From positions 8,402,842 through 8,466,841 of the forward strand of contig CM041197.1 of assembly GCA_023078555.1 (NCBI GenBank): a stretch of DNA of 64,000 nucleotides. Direction: 5' to 3'. The position numbers were made by a program, and so were the translations under genes. The notes beneath the pieces were generated by a model. That model saw only the letters and a program-made list of their open reading frames with translations. It was not told where the DNA came from and searched no databases. Of the stretch, positions 1-12,782 are shown piece after piece. This stretch comes from Ulva prolifera. Lineage: Eukaryota > Chlorophyta > Ulvophyceae > Ulvales > Ulvaceae. The number at the start of each line of letters is the position of its first letter. Positions within the stretch are counted from its first letter, which is position 1.

Positions 1-1970
1 GAGCGCGACGCGGGAGACCGACGCGGGCGCCTTGGACGGCATCGGCACCGGGTAGCAGAACCTGCCGCCGTCGCCGCGCCAGACCGGCCCCCGCGGGAAC
101 GGCAGCGCGTCCGTGAGGCGCGCCGCCGCCGACCCCGGGGCAGAGGTCGCCGGCGGCACAGGGGAGCATCGGCTGTTGTGGTTGAGGTGCGCGTTGAAGC
201 CGACGGCCTCGAAGTTCTCGTTGACGGCGGGCATGCCGTCCCTGTGCATGGCACATGCATGTTGACCATGCGTGTGACTTGGGCGACTGCACACGGCACC
301 GCGGGGAGGGGGCATACCGGAACTCAAAGTTGTGGGGGTGCATCGCGATGTTGGAGACAAAGAGGGTGTTGACGATCGTCTTGATGCCCTCCGCGCCGCG
401 GCCCTCGCACTGCGCGTACTGCCGCAGCACGCCGCCAGCGCGCGGCCGCGCGACGCGCTGCGATGGCCCGACGATGACCCAGTGCACCGCGAGGCCCGGG
501 TAGCCACTGTATGCCCGCAGGAAGTCCGGGAGCTTCTGGTCCGGCCTGCTGTGCGGACGTGGTCGGAAGGAGTGTGCAGATGTGCGTTGGTTGCGTGTGC
601 ATGTGGTGCTGTGACACTGTAGTGTCCAGGTTACAACAGAGGTGGTGTGAGCCCGACGCACGCGGCCTCCGGCGTGGTGACAGGTGCCGCGTCGGGGTTA
701 AGAATTTCGAATGGGCGGCCAGGAGTTCACAATTGGTGTTTGTTGTGTGCAGATTGAGCGTGTGCGTATGCTGTGTGGATATTCGGGGCGATGTTTCGGT
801 TGCAACGCCTCAAAGTATGTTTTGGTGGCGTGGCTCTGCTATGCAACCGGCCAGGCTCGTGTGGTGCATCTCGGTCTTCAGCGTCACAATCATTGCTTGG
901 ACGGCATCGGGGCCCCGGCAGGGCAGCACGCGTACGGCGGGCGCGAGATCCCGAGGGATAGAGTCAGCAAGCATGAGACAGATACACTGCGTCAACATTG
1001 GCATCATATCATATCGGCATGCGGTGCTGGGGGGATCAAAGACGATCAAGCATGCACGCTGAGGCGGGGGCCGGGGGGAAGGGGTGACAAGATGGCCAAG
1101 ACTGCAGCACACCTCGAGATCAGCACGAGGAACTCATCCACATCAAAGAATGCCATCCAGTCGTGCTTGTGGGCATGCTGGGCCAGGCAGTCGTAGTAGA
1201 TCTTCATCTGCGCTTGAGGCAGCGGCTCGTGGGAATATTTGACGAAGCCATCCGAGACAAAGTCGCGCAGTTGCTGCGCTGTGGTCGGGTCTGGATCCGC
1301 TCGATTCTCGGTGAGGTAAACGTGTTCGACGCCCAGCCACCTGAAGGAAACAGGCACTGTCGAAGCAGGCAGCTGGATGTGCGGGTGAGCCTGAACTTTC
1401 TTCTGTGCTGGATTTGCAAGTGATGAACCGTGGGACTGAGATAATAACGACTCGCGGCTGTTCAGCGTGCGTGTATCGGACTGGCCAGACGCAAACATGT
1501 ATGAACTTGGCCTGTCTCGAGATAGCTCGCTCGGCATGTCATTCTTGCCGCTGATCCACGCGGTCGATTTAACTCGAGCGAGACGCTGTCACATCGCGCG
1601 CAGAGAGATCTCGGTGGACATCGTGCCTACAACTTGTGGTCTTGTTGCACGGGAGAAAGCAGATGGGAATAGCAGATCACCTGTAATACAGAAGCCACTC
1701 TCGGACGTCGGTCATGTTTTCAGACTTCATTGCGGCGCAAATTGCCACTGATAGACTTCGAGAGGAATTTTGCAGCTTAGCGTCCATATCTTTTGGCTCT
1801 GATATATGACCAGCTTCATGCGAACGCAGCCATTGGTTGCCTGCCCATTCGCGCACCCTGCCCTGCCCATGAGCCGCGAAGGCCCAGCACAAAAACATCA
1901 AGATGGAGAATAAGCATATCCTGTGCGCTACTGCTGCTCTCGAGCCGACGCTTGCGGAGTAAGCGTTCAT
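1..1970 (-). CDS. GT92-type (DUF23 / Glyco_tranf_2_4) glycosyltransferase, 3' end off window
   Basis: Membrane-anchored glycosyltransferase that probably acts in the secretory pathway; the substrate cannot be told. Minus-strand exons read 1970-1681, 1340-1113, 545-318 (or 548-318) and 241-1 (continuing off the window). All junctions are GT-AG and all keep one frame (phase 2 throughout). The ATG at 1970 starts a short basic stretch, then a hydrophobic segment (about residues 18-35, ICLFSILMFLCWAFAAHG), as in type II Golgi proteins. The catalytic domain opens with VAICAAMKSENMTDVREWLL, continues with WLGVEHVYLTEN across intron 1, and carries the DxD-type motif FFDVDEF at the end of exon 2. Exon 3 has the family's GGVLRQYAQCEG and SNIAMHPHNFEFR, and exon 4 has AVGFNAHLNHNSRC. 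Family assignment is strong; the donor sugar and acceptor are unknown. The last visible residues are still open, so the C-terminus is missing. Confidence 0.85.
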
Positions 1971-2805
1971 TTATGCTGAGCACGCAAATCGCTCGGGATA
2001 CCCAACCGCCCTGACAGAATAAAGCACTGGCGTCATGCACAGCACACGATGTAAGAGCCCGAACATTATTGTCCGATGCTGTGGTCCATCATGGCGTTGC
2101 GGCCCGATGCGCCGTCCCACCAGCGAGTGAGAGATATCGAAGCAGCAGTTACATGCTTGATTTGACAGAATTACACCCTCGATCGTGTCACACCTGTACC
2201 ACAATTTATGCACAAAGCGTATTTGGACCTACAGCTACATGACGCACGGCTCTCAAAGTACAGACTTTTGTTGAGTGGCATAACACCGTTAACGTCATTG
2301 CACTCTCCAAGTGACTGTTGCCACCACACATCCCCTGTGTCTCCAAGGCACTCTTTCTCTTCCGTCTCGTACAGGGCGCTATGATGGGCTGCATAATTTT
2401 ACAGCAGATGTGTGTTCCGACATGTGGTCTTTGTCTCGCCCAACAGCTGATGCTATTGGTTGTCTCCATGAACACAAGGTGACATCAACCTGTCTGTGCT
2501 CACATTCACCTTGGCGTGGTATGTTGTCACGTACAGATAGTTGGCACGTAATCCGTTGCCAAAATCCTCACACAGTCAATCTTCTACAGGTCATGGCTTT
2601 CTGCTGCAGGTCAATACTGAAGCTCTGCTCTGGCTTCTGACTACCATCCATCCTTCAGACCCCTATTTGATCAAACTTGTGCATAGATGGAGATCCATTC
2701 ACTGTCTTGGACGGTGATGTATCTCGGGATAGTATGCTCAGGTCAATGTCCGGACTGTCATGTACACAGCTCGACTCAAAAGAAACATCTGCAGTACGGG
2801 CTTCT
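1971..2805. other. Intergenic stretch between GT92-type gene and LRR gene
   Basis: Lower GC than the neighbouring exons. Only short frames are present. A minus-strand frame at about 2846-2655 (acidic/serine-rich, ending KFDQIGV) could be an alternative last exon of the LRR gene to its right if the donor near 2875 (AGG|gtgcga) is used, but the phases I tested did not match, so it is not modelled. Confidence 0.4.
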
Positions 2806-5800
2806 TCAGCTACAATGTGGGGTGCTCTGGGCGTGACAGGATGCACTGCGTGCTCTCCATAGAAGCCATGCTCTTCGCACCCTTGGGATGTAAGGGTCTA
2901 GGAGCTGATTTTTTGCTTGTACAACCTCGGGACGCACACCTGGGCTCTCAAGAGATCGCTCGCAGAACTGCAGAAGCTCCGGAGAGGGCACCACATGACC
3001 AGCATGGAAATTGAATCCCAGCGAATCTGATATCGAAATATTGCTCGAATCTTTGCTCCTTCCCTTGATCCATTCTGCTGGAGCCTCCACTGACATCCGG
3101 TATCCAGTCGTTGCATCATCCGGATCATCCGACAAGACTGCTTCTGCACATCGGACAGCTGTTTCCTCAGCTGCATTCAGATCAGCGAAATAGTCAGGAA
3201 TAGGTGGTTCGCCTGGCTGATGGCCGCTGTGCGCTGGTAGATGCCATGGTCCCTGCGGATCTGTCTGCTTTCCTGGCTGGAATGACCAGTCAATCAATTG
3301 GTATGGGCGGCGACCATGCGCAATTATATCACTTGGTTTGTGTTGCGCGCTGCGGCCGAGGCCGGGCGGCGAGCCTATGGAAGGCTTTGGTGCGTCCAGA
3401 ACTTGTGTTGCATTGAGGTGGCCGGGTTGAGGTGGTGCTGGTGGATGAGGAGGGCAATTGTCAGCTGCACGCTGGGGCACGGGTCTCTCAGTGACATGTG
3501 TCTGAGTGGGCATGTTTGTCGGGTTGGGAACTGCAGGTTGTGGAAGAGGCCTGCGGCCAGCCGGACGGACAGGGGTGGTTGGCTTGTGAAGATGCGGAGC
3601 GGGCCGTGGATGGACAATCGGGTCACATTTAGCAGCTCGGCGATGCAGCCCTGGAGGTTGCTGTTTCTGGGGCCCCGCAAGTGGACGAGCGCTGGACCCA
3701 GGCACAGAAGGTTTGTATGGGATGAAAGGCTGTGCGCTGGGATTCCTGCAAACAGCCTGTGGTTGCGGAGGATAGCAGCCGACATTATACATCATTCCTG
3801 CTTGTGCCTGGGCCGCCTTGACGTTCCTCGAGTGCTGCGATTGTGCATTGAGCATTTGTGCCATTGCCTGAGCAGATGTCCGGTACGCCTTCAGATTCGC
3901 CATGTCATCTGCTGTAGACGTCGACCTGGGGGTTGTGGGCTCGCGCATCGTCTCTGCAGCGGCTGTACGACACTCGTGTGCAGTGGCTGTGGTTGGTCCA
4001 CCACTGGTGATGATCACTCCATGGCGCAATGGGAGTGCACGGACTTGTTCCCGCACAATTTGGCGCAGCTCCTGATTGTCCTCACTCTGACACAGACGCA
4101 GCCGCAGCAGCTGGAGCTTTGAGAGTGGTGTGAGCTGTGTGGCAAGATCCCGTGCGTATGGCCATGGAAACTCTACGCACAGTTCCTGCAGTAAACTTGC
4201 ATCATTGCAGGTTCACAGGACGCGAAGAGGGCGTGCCCCCTCTTGTGATGGCATGTGTTGAAAGCAATAGCTATGGGTGAACGTAGGATGCCACCATCAC
4301 GTCACGAGCATGTTTCTGGCTGGTCAAGCATGATATGGTGCACCTACGCGACAGCAAGAATTTGCTTGTAGCAGAACGCACATGCAGTGTTATCAAGTCT
4401 GAGAATCCCTGGTGTAGGGCAGGAACTCCAGCACAGTTTGGGGGCCAGGCTTGATTCCAGACCAGAGTATCGTACATCACAAAATCCAAAGGAGGGACAC
4501 CCAGATGCAATGAACGTAGGTTGTTCAGCTTGCGAAGATGATGTACTGACGCACTGAGAGAGGGCAGGTTGTGCGTAAGCTTTAGAACCTGCATGCATGC
4601 TCAATCAGGGCATTCCAAGCTGGCATAGCTGCTGTGTGGAGAGCTTCATAAACCATGCTGGCCTCATAGATCACCCTTCCATCATGCAAATTCTGATGGT
4701 GCATGGAGTCAGATTGTTCATGCACTCCAAGCTCAATTGGACCCATGCATGCTTGCCATTCTAGATTTGGCGTGGGCGTACCACCAAGTGTTCCAGCTCT
4801 GCCAGTGCTGGCAACGACGGATCCGCTGAGTGTTGCAGTGCAAGGTCCAGATGGGTCAGATTTTCAGCTCGTTGCAGTGCTGAATTCAGGCATTGCGGAA
4901 GGCACTGAGGTGCAATGACCAGGTGCTGTAACTGTGGCATCGCAGATAATGAAATGCAGAGGGCGATCGAGAAGTCTTGTGAAGGGGCCCTTGTTGTCGG
5001 GGCGTACTTTGGCAGTCCAGACAGATGTAACTCTGATAGCCTTGTCAGGCAGCTCAGCTGTGATGCCACGCGATAGCCAAGTGTTGGCTGGTCAAGCTCA
5101 ATCTGGTTGTTCCTTGGACTGTTTGGATCATCCAGATTCATCAAGTTATTATCTTTGGTGTTCGTTTGCCTGCCATTCAGTTTCGGAGAATCTGGTGATG
5201 CAGATGCGCGGACCGCTGCTTTGGTCATGAACCCGTTGGCTATCTGCAATCGAAGAGTTCGAAGGTGCTGCGCGAACGGCCAGTCAGATATATCACCAAA
5301 TCGATCTTGATGACACAGACGTGAGCATGACTCTCCAAGTTCGGCAGGAGGCAGGTCAGTATGGCGCCGACGGCCACGCTGGCCTCCACGAGTCGCTGCC
5401 TGCACCAGCCAGCCCTTCCCTCCCCCTCCACCAACAGTGAGACGCAAATGTTGCAGGCGGGACAGGTGCTTGAGGTGTGGTACGTCCGGGAAAGGGATGA
5501 ACAGATCCAGTTTGGTGAGAGCAGGTGACACAGCCTGCGTCACTGCCAGGGCATCTCGCCACTGCCACGGGGGCCACTGCAAGAGGATTAGCTCTTTGAG
5601 TCCAACCATTTGTTCAAGAATGCTGCACGAAAGTGTAGGATCCCAGCGCTCATCATCACACGCTTTTGGAAACCCACACAAGACAGGTCCTGTGCCAGTG
5701 GGGAGGCCAGCGGATGGCAACCTTTCTGCTGCCGGCAGCGTGAAAGTATGGTTTGACAGTCCCAGCTGGAGAGCTTGTATAGCTTGAAACTTCGGGCTCA

Positions 5801-7771
5801 ACATCTTCTCCATTTCTGGAAGCCGCCTGACGTCCAGATTGGCAGACATCAGCTTGATGCATGTCAGCCTGCTCATCGAGAGGGCTGCTTCGACTAGGCC
5901 ATCAGCAGCAGGGGTATTGGGCGCAGTAACCCGAATGCTTCTCAGTGAGGTCATCGCATTCAGACATCTGTGCAGCTTCCTCAACGCTGTTGCTTTCTCA
6001 ACACATGCACCTGGAACGGATCTGTTGTCATGTGCGAATACAGCACAACTACAGCACAACTGCATGGCAACAACAACAATAACAGGAACCTTTTCGAGAG
6101 CAGCATAAATGCCAGGCAAATGTCATGATTTCTGAAGGCACTACAGAGTCCTATAGCATGAAATGAATAGCATGTGCGGATTCAGGCAGCTCTTACGAGA
6201 CTCCAGCCCTCCAAAATGTCACGCAATGCAGCTCACTAGTGTTCCCACATGCAATACTGCAGTCAGCCTCAGCATCCAGGATGACAACTGCCAATTGCCA
6301 AACAAGCCAGTTTGCTTTCAGTGCTGCTGTCATGATGCGCTGCTTGTCACACAGTATGCAGATGACCGACTATGCGCATTCTAAACAGCATAAAGCTTTC
6401 ACCAGCCTGGAGATTTCAAGGTTGCAGCACACCGGTCGAGATGACATCTATTTCCAGCGTCCGAAGTTGATCAAGCCTGCCCAGGGCACGACTCCATTCA
6501 TCAATTCCTGACATGTGCAGTGCTACACCACGAAGAACCAGACATTTGAGCTGCTGGCCATACTTTGGCAGGGCATCGAGCATGGACACGATCGCCTTTG
6601 TCTCGATGACACCTTTGAAGCCGGCGCTCACATTGGCCCTCAATGCCGCCATGCCTGGGTATTCAAGGGCTAGATGGTACCACGGATACTGAGGAGCTCC
6701 AAGCTCATCATCAACAGCGAGCTCAGGCAGCTGGAGCTGGCGATAGACTTCAGGCGCATCGATGACCAAATGGCACAAAGATTTCAGGGAGGGTAGGATC
6801 GAAGGGAGTACGTGCATGATGTCATGGTTCAAGTCAGTGCTGTGCAGCATCAGACGGCACACCCCAGCGAGAAGGTGTTGCAGTGGTGTAGAGGTCATGC
6901 ATTCCAAACGAGAGAGCAATGTGGGACAAACAGGATTCCTGACAAGTTCTGCCCGTCCCTTGCATGCTTTCCTGTCATGCTTCTGCAGGAGAACATTAAA
7001 AAAGTGCGCTGCAGCGTCCATTTGCCAGTATGGACGTGCGGGAGCCAGGCTCTCTCTCAAGTCCAGAATCTCGGGCCAAATTGTGCAGCGAGAAGCGATG
7101 GCAGCAGCACGCACTGGAAGCGACATTTCGAGCACTTCCGTGAACGTGCAGTCGAGCAGAACTGCGGCGAGTGCACCGGGCCTCAGTGTTTGCAGTGCCG
7201 TGTTCAAAGAATCGGTGATAGACTCAGCGATTGCTGGCTGCACAGGCCATGGAAGAGACCGGAGATGTTGGTGTGGGTCGTCAGCGGCCTGGCGCAGAGC
7301 AGCACGAACATCCTGACGCAACCTCGCCACGAGCAATGTTGCCGTATCAATATCTTCCACAGCATAAGCGGCCTGCATTTGTGCGAAGTAGGTAAGGGGA
7401 AAGGCACGCTGTCCCGTGAATTCTGCACAGGTGAAAGGTGCTACGAACGGCAGTCTCGTAACGACCGAACGTCCTTCCCAACGCCATACCTCAAGCGCTA
7501 AAGCAACATCCTCCGACAAGTACTGCCTGTGTATGCTCCACTGCAGCCATCTTCCGAGTGACTCTGGTGATAGCGGAAGCGACGCAAGACCAATATGGGA
7601 CGCTTGGATCGACACAAGCAGATGGCTCTGCTTCAACTTGTCTTCTGGCACCGGCTCGTCACAGAAATATACTACTGGATCTGACTTTGAGGGGTCCAGG
7701 ACAACTTCAATCAGAGCATCAAGGCACGTCCCTTGCTGCGCGGTCGTGCAACTCTCCACGCAGTCCTGCAT
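2806..7771 (-). CDS. Large leucine-rich-repeat protein with proline-rich C-terminal tail (LRR paralogue A)
   Basis: Ribonuclease-inhibitor-like LRR protein, presumably a protein-protein interaction scaffold; no ligand can be inferred. Exons: 7771-6433, 6010-4785, 4588-4344, 4195-2806. Phases 1, 0 and 2 match across introns, giving about 1399 residues. The ATG at 7771 is the first in frame after a stop. Residues 1-95 are related to the N-terminus of the 15-18 kb paralogue (shared VYFC, then a hydrophobic/serine pattern), possibly a degenerate BTB/SKP1-like domain (inference). Irregular LRRs follow in exons 1-3, for example LRTLEID, LTRLSELHLSGL, LNNLRSLHLG and LSKLQLLRLRL. About 400 residues after the last LRR are Pro/Gln/His-rich and low in complexity. 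The exon 2 donor could be 4785 or 4782. An insert of unclear origin (GGGGGKGW onward) interrupts the LRR pattern near 5440-5290 and could be an unspliced intron. The stop is at 2806. Confidence 0.7.
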
Positions 7772-10198
7772 GTTGCACTGGCGGAGTATGGCGAACAATG
7801 CACGCTTGTGAACCTCGATAGCGCCTCAGTGATTCTGAAGCCGTATGGAAGGGCGTTCAAGCTACCCTAGAGTGTGTCTGACCCCAATTGAGCTTGGTAA
7901 AGTATTTGAGCGCGTGTCGATGTTACCGTGATGGCAAACATCGGCTGGTGCAGACGGTCGTGCACATCGTGCTTTTAAGCTGCCGTGAGTGCAGAGCGCA
8001 GTTTGCTATTGCGGCTTCAACAATAGGAAAAGGGAACTGGACACGTGCTAGAAGATCTCATGCATTGGGATCAGACTGAGCCGCGTCACGGGCCGACTGA
8101 CTCACGGCCCTTCTCAGCAGAAGCTGAACACAGATGTGTCGCCTGCTATTTGTTATACGGCAGGGCTCTGTTCCTCTGCTCATCAGCATCGCGTGTACGG
8201 CAATAAGCGTCTGTACGCACCTCTTTGGGAGCGCGGACAGACCAGTCAATGAACTGCCGGTGGCGAAGAATCAGCAGCCTTACGTATCGCCGGTGGCGAA
8301 TGGTTCACGTTGAATTCGCGGGTGCAGCCAGCCTGCAGTAGAGCGAATGGATATCCGGTGCGACCACTGTCACGCAAGCAAGCGGCGAACTGGCGTCAGA
8401 TCTTACCGGCAGCGTTCGCAGATATAAACCAGGAGCAGCACGCACTGACGGCATGCCAGATGTCGAAATCGTATATGTTATGGGCAGGCACGCGATTGGG
8501 CTTTGCGGTCCGGCCAGTATTGGCTCTGGGCTGCCATCTCAATCTGTTGCCCTCACAGGGAGGATTTGTCCAGAAGCAAAGCTCCACTGTTCTGACACCA
8601 GACCCACGCGAACCATATCGTCAGGGCTTCCGTAGCGTAGACACGACCGTCTCTCGGCGGCAATACGTTCCCCGACCTCTTGGCACACTCAGCGGCCCCA
8701 GCCAATGTGGAACACAGCCAACTTTGACAAAGGTTGCTTCGAGATGGTGCTTGACCCATACATACACAAACAGCGCGAGAACAGCTTGATGGCAACAAAT
8801 CAGCTGTTCATGAAGGTGCCCATCCAATGTGGAGTCAAGTCACAGCTTTACCTCCTCATGCAGCACTGAAGACAGCAGATGGAATTCTGATCTTCGCGCG
8901 TCAGACATTTTCTCAGATACATGAAGGCCACGGCCGAATGGAGCTTGGTACACTGTATATTCATTTTGGGTCTGCATTGCTGCGCACAGGCCATGTCCAA
9001 GCATGCACAGTAAAACTGGAGTTTGCAGCAGGCTTGGGTGGGGGGAAGGTCAAGTATCCTTTCCGTTGATGTGGTAAGAATACTGGGGGTCAAACTTATC
9101 TTGCTACAGCAATGATTGCGGGCATCTCTCTGGGACAACATGTGTAGATGCCAGGTTCCAATGGTAAGGCCATCGATGCGAAGGAATGGCAACACCTTTG
9201 CAACTTTCTCGCAAGCATTGTCATGTGAAATCACAATATGACGTAGCACATGCCATGAATTAGCAGATGAAGCTGACCGGTCCATTCTGTCTCGGATATG
9301 GCAGGCCTGGATCACGTGGGACCCCATTGTGGGTGCTTCTGTTGCAACTGCATACTGTAATGCTTGTGATACAACTACACACTTCGAAAGCCACCCGAAG
9401 GTGTGTGATGCACCCAAAACTCAACCTCTGCGCAGAGGTTCGAATGGAAGAGTTGGGCAGACGCAGCAGCACAGTTATACCTGCTGATCACAATCCATAA
9501 ATCAATAAGGCAACTATGCACAGCTGAGCCGAACAGAACCCCATACAGAAAAGGGGGAGAGAAGAAGGAAAATCAAGAGTTTCATCACGACATATGGTCT
9601 TCAAAACTGCCGTGATGCCATGTGATGAATGCGACATCCCTGAGATTCATGGAGATTTACTTGACTGCACAGGCATAAGCAGGCCGCTATAGATGACACT
9701 GGCGTGATAAGTAATATTTCATTTCTTGTTGCATCCGGAGTCTGCCTGTTGGCAATGAAGCAGGCACCGTTCGCATGCAGCTTGCATTCACAATCATCTC
9801 GCGTACGCCGAGTCTCTCCAGTGTATTGGCCTAGGAGATGTGTAGCTTGTATGCGACGGGCCAGTCGAGGGCACGCAGCGAAAATTGGCATTGAGCCGTC
9901 GCGCTGTGCCTGGCCAGCTGTGTGGCGCTGGGTGCAAAACAGCGCATCTGCATTCATGCAGACAGCAATAGGGCACTGCCATCTCGCTTGGAGAATCGAT
10001 AGACACGGTCACGATGAGAATCCAACGGCAACAGGGAGAACTCAGGTCTGAGTGAGTGGGCACACAGGCTGGCGTACGTGCGCGCCTTGCATCCATACGT
10101 GTGAAGAGGCTCGCTAGAATGTCACGCTGTGCAGCCAGCGAACATCGCAGCCGGGGTGGAGTCTTCGTGTGATCACGTCAACATCCTGATAATACAGA
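7772..10198. other. Gene-poor stretch between LRR-A and LAS1, with a possible decayed LRR fragment
   Basis: No complete gene seen. On the minus strand around 9300-9090 a frame reads VLRHIVISHDN..VAKVLPFLRIDGLTIG, which resembles an LRR segment of the neighbouring gene but has no flanking exons with matching splice sites; it may be a relic. A 12-base direct repeat (gccggtggcgaa) occurs at about 8260 and 8291. Nothing else supportable. Confidence 0.35.
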
Positions 10199-12782
10199 AT
10201 GTCTGGCCGTCACGTGCCCTGGGCGTCATGGCGCGAGTGGGAAGACGTTCGTGACTTGCTGTTTGCGGAGGATGCGTCGTCAGTGCGAGATGGCTTGACG
10301 AAGGTCATGGGATGGCGCCGCCGTGGCAAGCTGCCTCTCGGAGTCGACGTATCAGCTTTACTACTAGGTACATCCCTCAAGGACCCGCACGGCCCTGGGC
10401 CTTCGTCCGCGCTGGTCGCAGCCGCTGAGGTGGAGGCGTCCCTGCAAGCAGAGTACTCCCTTACGATCATCAGGCTGGTCAATGGTGTCAGTGATTCGTG
10501 CCAGAAGGGGAAGGTCGCAGGCTCTGTTTCCAAGAACGCTGACAGCGCTGGGCTGCATCCCATGCTGGTTGACATTCGACATGAAGCTACCCACAACCAC
10601 GTTCCTAGCCTGCACATGCTCCGCCTTGCAGCCTCACACTCCCTGTCATGGCTCCACACCAACTACTGGACTGCCCAGAGTGATCGAGCGTCAGCAGCAG
10701 CAACAGAGACTTCCAACGTTATTGAGCGTCTGCTGTTGAACCAATCAGCCAGAGCAGCTGTGTCTGCCCCATCAGGACTTTCCTCACAGCCATCCGACTC
10801 TGAAGCAGATGAAACAGATTTGATTGACCCCAGCATGTCACCTGCAGCATTGAAAAAGCAACAGAAAGCTCTCCTTGGGGAGCTCAAGCCGCTCATCCCG
10901 TCGTCCCATCCCGCAGACCTGGCAAATCAGCTGCTTCATGGTGCGCCTGGCCCTGGAGCATATGCGGAACCATGCAGCCAGGCCCTCACTGCAAGGAATC
11001 AAAGCAATGCTGCCACCACATTGTCGCTTCTCAGCAGCACGTACGACGATCTCCTCAGCCATGTTCTCGTCCAGTGCGTCAACACTCTCAGGGATGCAAA
11101 GATTGCGCTGCAGCTCGACAACACACAGCCGCAGCCAGCGCTTCTCCCCACAAACGATACCACAGCCATTCCACCACCGTCTGCCATCGAATCAGCAGCC
11201 ATGTGGGCTGCAGCAGCGCTGCAAGCGTCAGAGCGCAGTGCAGACATGGCTGCACATCAGCCTCGGCTGGCATATGCGCTGCAACAGCTCTTCAAGCCTG
11301 AGGCGCTGTTCCCTGGTCCGCAACCAGCTCAGCAGCAGCAGACGGGCGCTCAACATCCCCATCCCAACCTTGAACCGCTCCAGGCTCTGTACTCGACTGC
11401 GGCTTCTGGTTCTGGTGGTGCTTCTCCTCCGCCAGGGGAATGGAAGACAGGAGCTGTGAAGCGCGAGTCTTCAAAGGGAGCCTCTCCTGCGAACAGTAGT
11501 CAGAAGCAGCCACACAAGCAGGGCGCAGCAGCTCTGGAGAGCAGCAAGGGCGCCTCATCAGCGGTGCTGGCGATGCTGAGAACCGAGAACATGCTGCTGC
11601 AGATGTGCAAGGTGTGTATCTTCTTCCTGTTCCTCACGGCTTCCCGACCGCCACTTCCTCCCGCCCACCAATGCCTCTCGTACCCACACAGCTCCTTGTC
11701 CCTCACTGCACTCATCATCGTGCCACGCTGCCTCGTGCATATCCACAGCAGGCCCATGCAAGCGCATGCGTGCCTCCAATTCCCAACCTGCCCCAGATCG
11801 ATGCTACAAGCTGCGGACGCGCATGCCCCCGGTGCCCGTGTAGCCGCCGACAGTGACTCAGCCGCATGTCTGTCTGCAGGGCAGTGGGGACAGAGCCACG
11901 CGGGCGACGGCTCACCTGGTCGGCAGCCTCGTCACGGCGCTGTCGCATCCAGATGACAGCGCAGCGGCCGTGCCGCCGCAGGCGAATGCTCCCCGCACGG
12001 CTGCGGCGGCTGCGAAGCCGCCCGGCGCCGCAGCGGCAGGGCTCACAGATGCCTCACACACGAACGCACTGCAGCGGCTCCGCAGCTACACGCAGCCACC
12101 CGCCGCACCCCGCGCCCCCGAGGCCGCCGCGGGCACGACCGCTGGCTCTGTCGGTGCAAAGCGGCCGCGCCCCGCAGCCGCGGCCGTGCCTGGGCCCGGC
12201 GCGCAGCCGCAGCTGCAGCGCTTCGCGGCCGTCGAGGCCTGGTGTAGCTGTCCGGTGGGAACGCTTCCCAGTGGCGTCCCCCGGGTCGGCATCACGCCCC
12301 AATTCCGCCGCCGCGTCACCGACGCTGCAGCCACAGCTGCCGTGGCGTCAGGCGACGCGCTTGAAGTAACGGACGGCGGGCGCGTGGAGGCCGCGTCAGA
12401 CGGGCCGGGCCGCTGCGTGATCGACGGTGCAGCGGGGGCGGCAGCGGCGGGTCGCAGCGGGGGAACGGCTGATGCTGGTGGCGCATCTGACGACGACAGC
12501 ATGCATGCAGTGGAGATTGCAGCGGAACGCGACATCCTCAGTGCGCTCAACGAGGCGCCTGTGACGGTAGAGGAGGAGTGCGGCGGCGTAGAGGGTATGG
12601 AGGGTGGGGAAGGTGGTGGGGAGGCAAGCGCGAGTGCGGCGGACGCCGGGGTGGGGTCCGGGCCGGGGGGCGTGGGGCTGCTCGGGCTGCACTCTCTGTG
12701 GCAGGGGCAAGCAGAGAGCCCGGTGCAGGATGCGGAGCTGCGGGAGCGCATCAAGCGCGCGTGCGCGGCAGTGCTGCGGTGA
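10199..12782 (+). CDS. LAS1: LAS1-like pre-rRNA (ITS2) endoribonuclease
   Basis: LAS1 proteins carry a HEPN nuclease domain and cut ITS2 in pre-60S rRNA processing together with the Grc3/NOL9 kinase in the nucleolus (family knowledge). Two exons are seen: 10199-11611 and 11880-12782, joined in phase 0 (AAG|gtgtgt ... ctgcag|GGC), giving 771 residues. The N-terminal Las1 signature is clear: VPWASWREWEDVRDLLF at residues 6-22, then EYSLTIIRLVNG near 85-96, and the catalytic HEPN motif RHEATH at residues 127-132, followed by VPSL. The C-terminal exon is much richer in GC and mostly Ala/Gly/Pro low complexity, but keeps WCSCPVGTLPSGVP, a block like the conserved C-terminal patch of LAS1/LAS1L. 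The ATG lies immediately before the conserved domain. The middle (about residues 190-470) is Ser/Ala/Gln-rich and probably disordered. Nothing suggests loss of activity. Confidence 0.9.
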
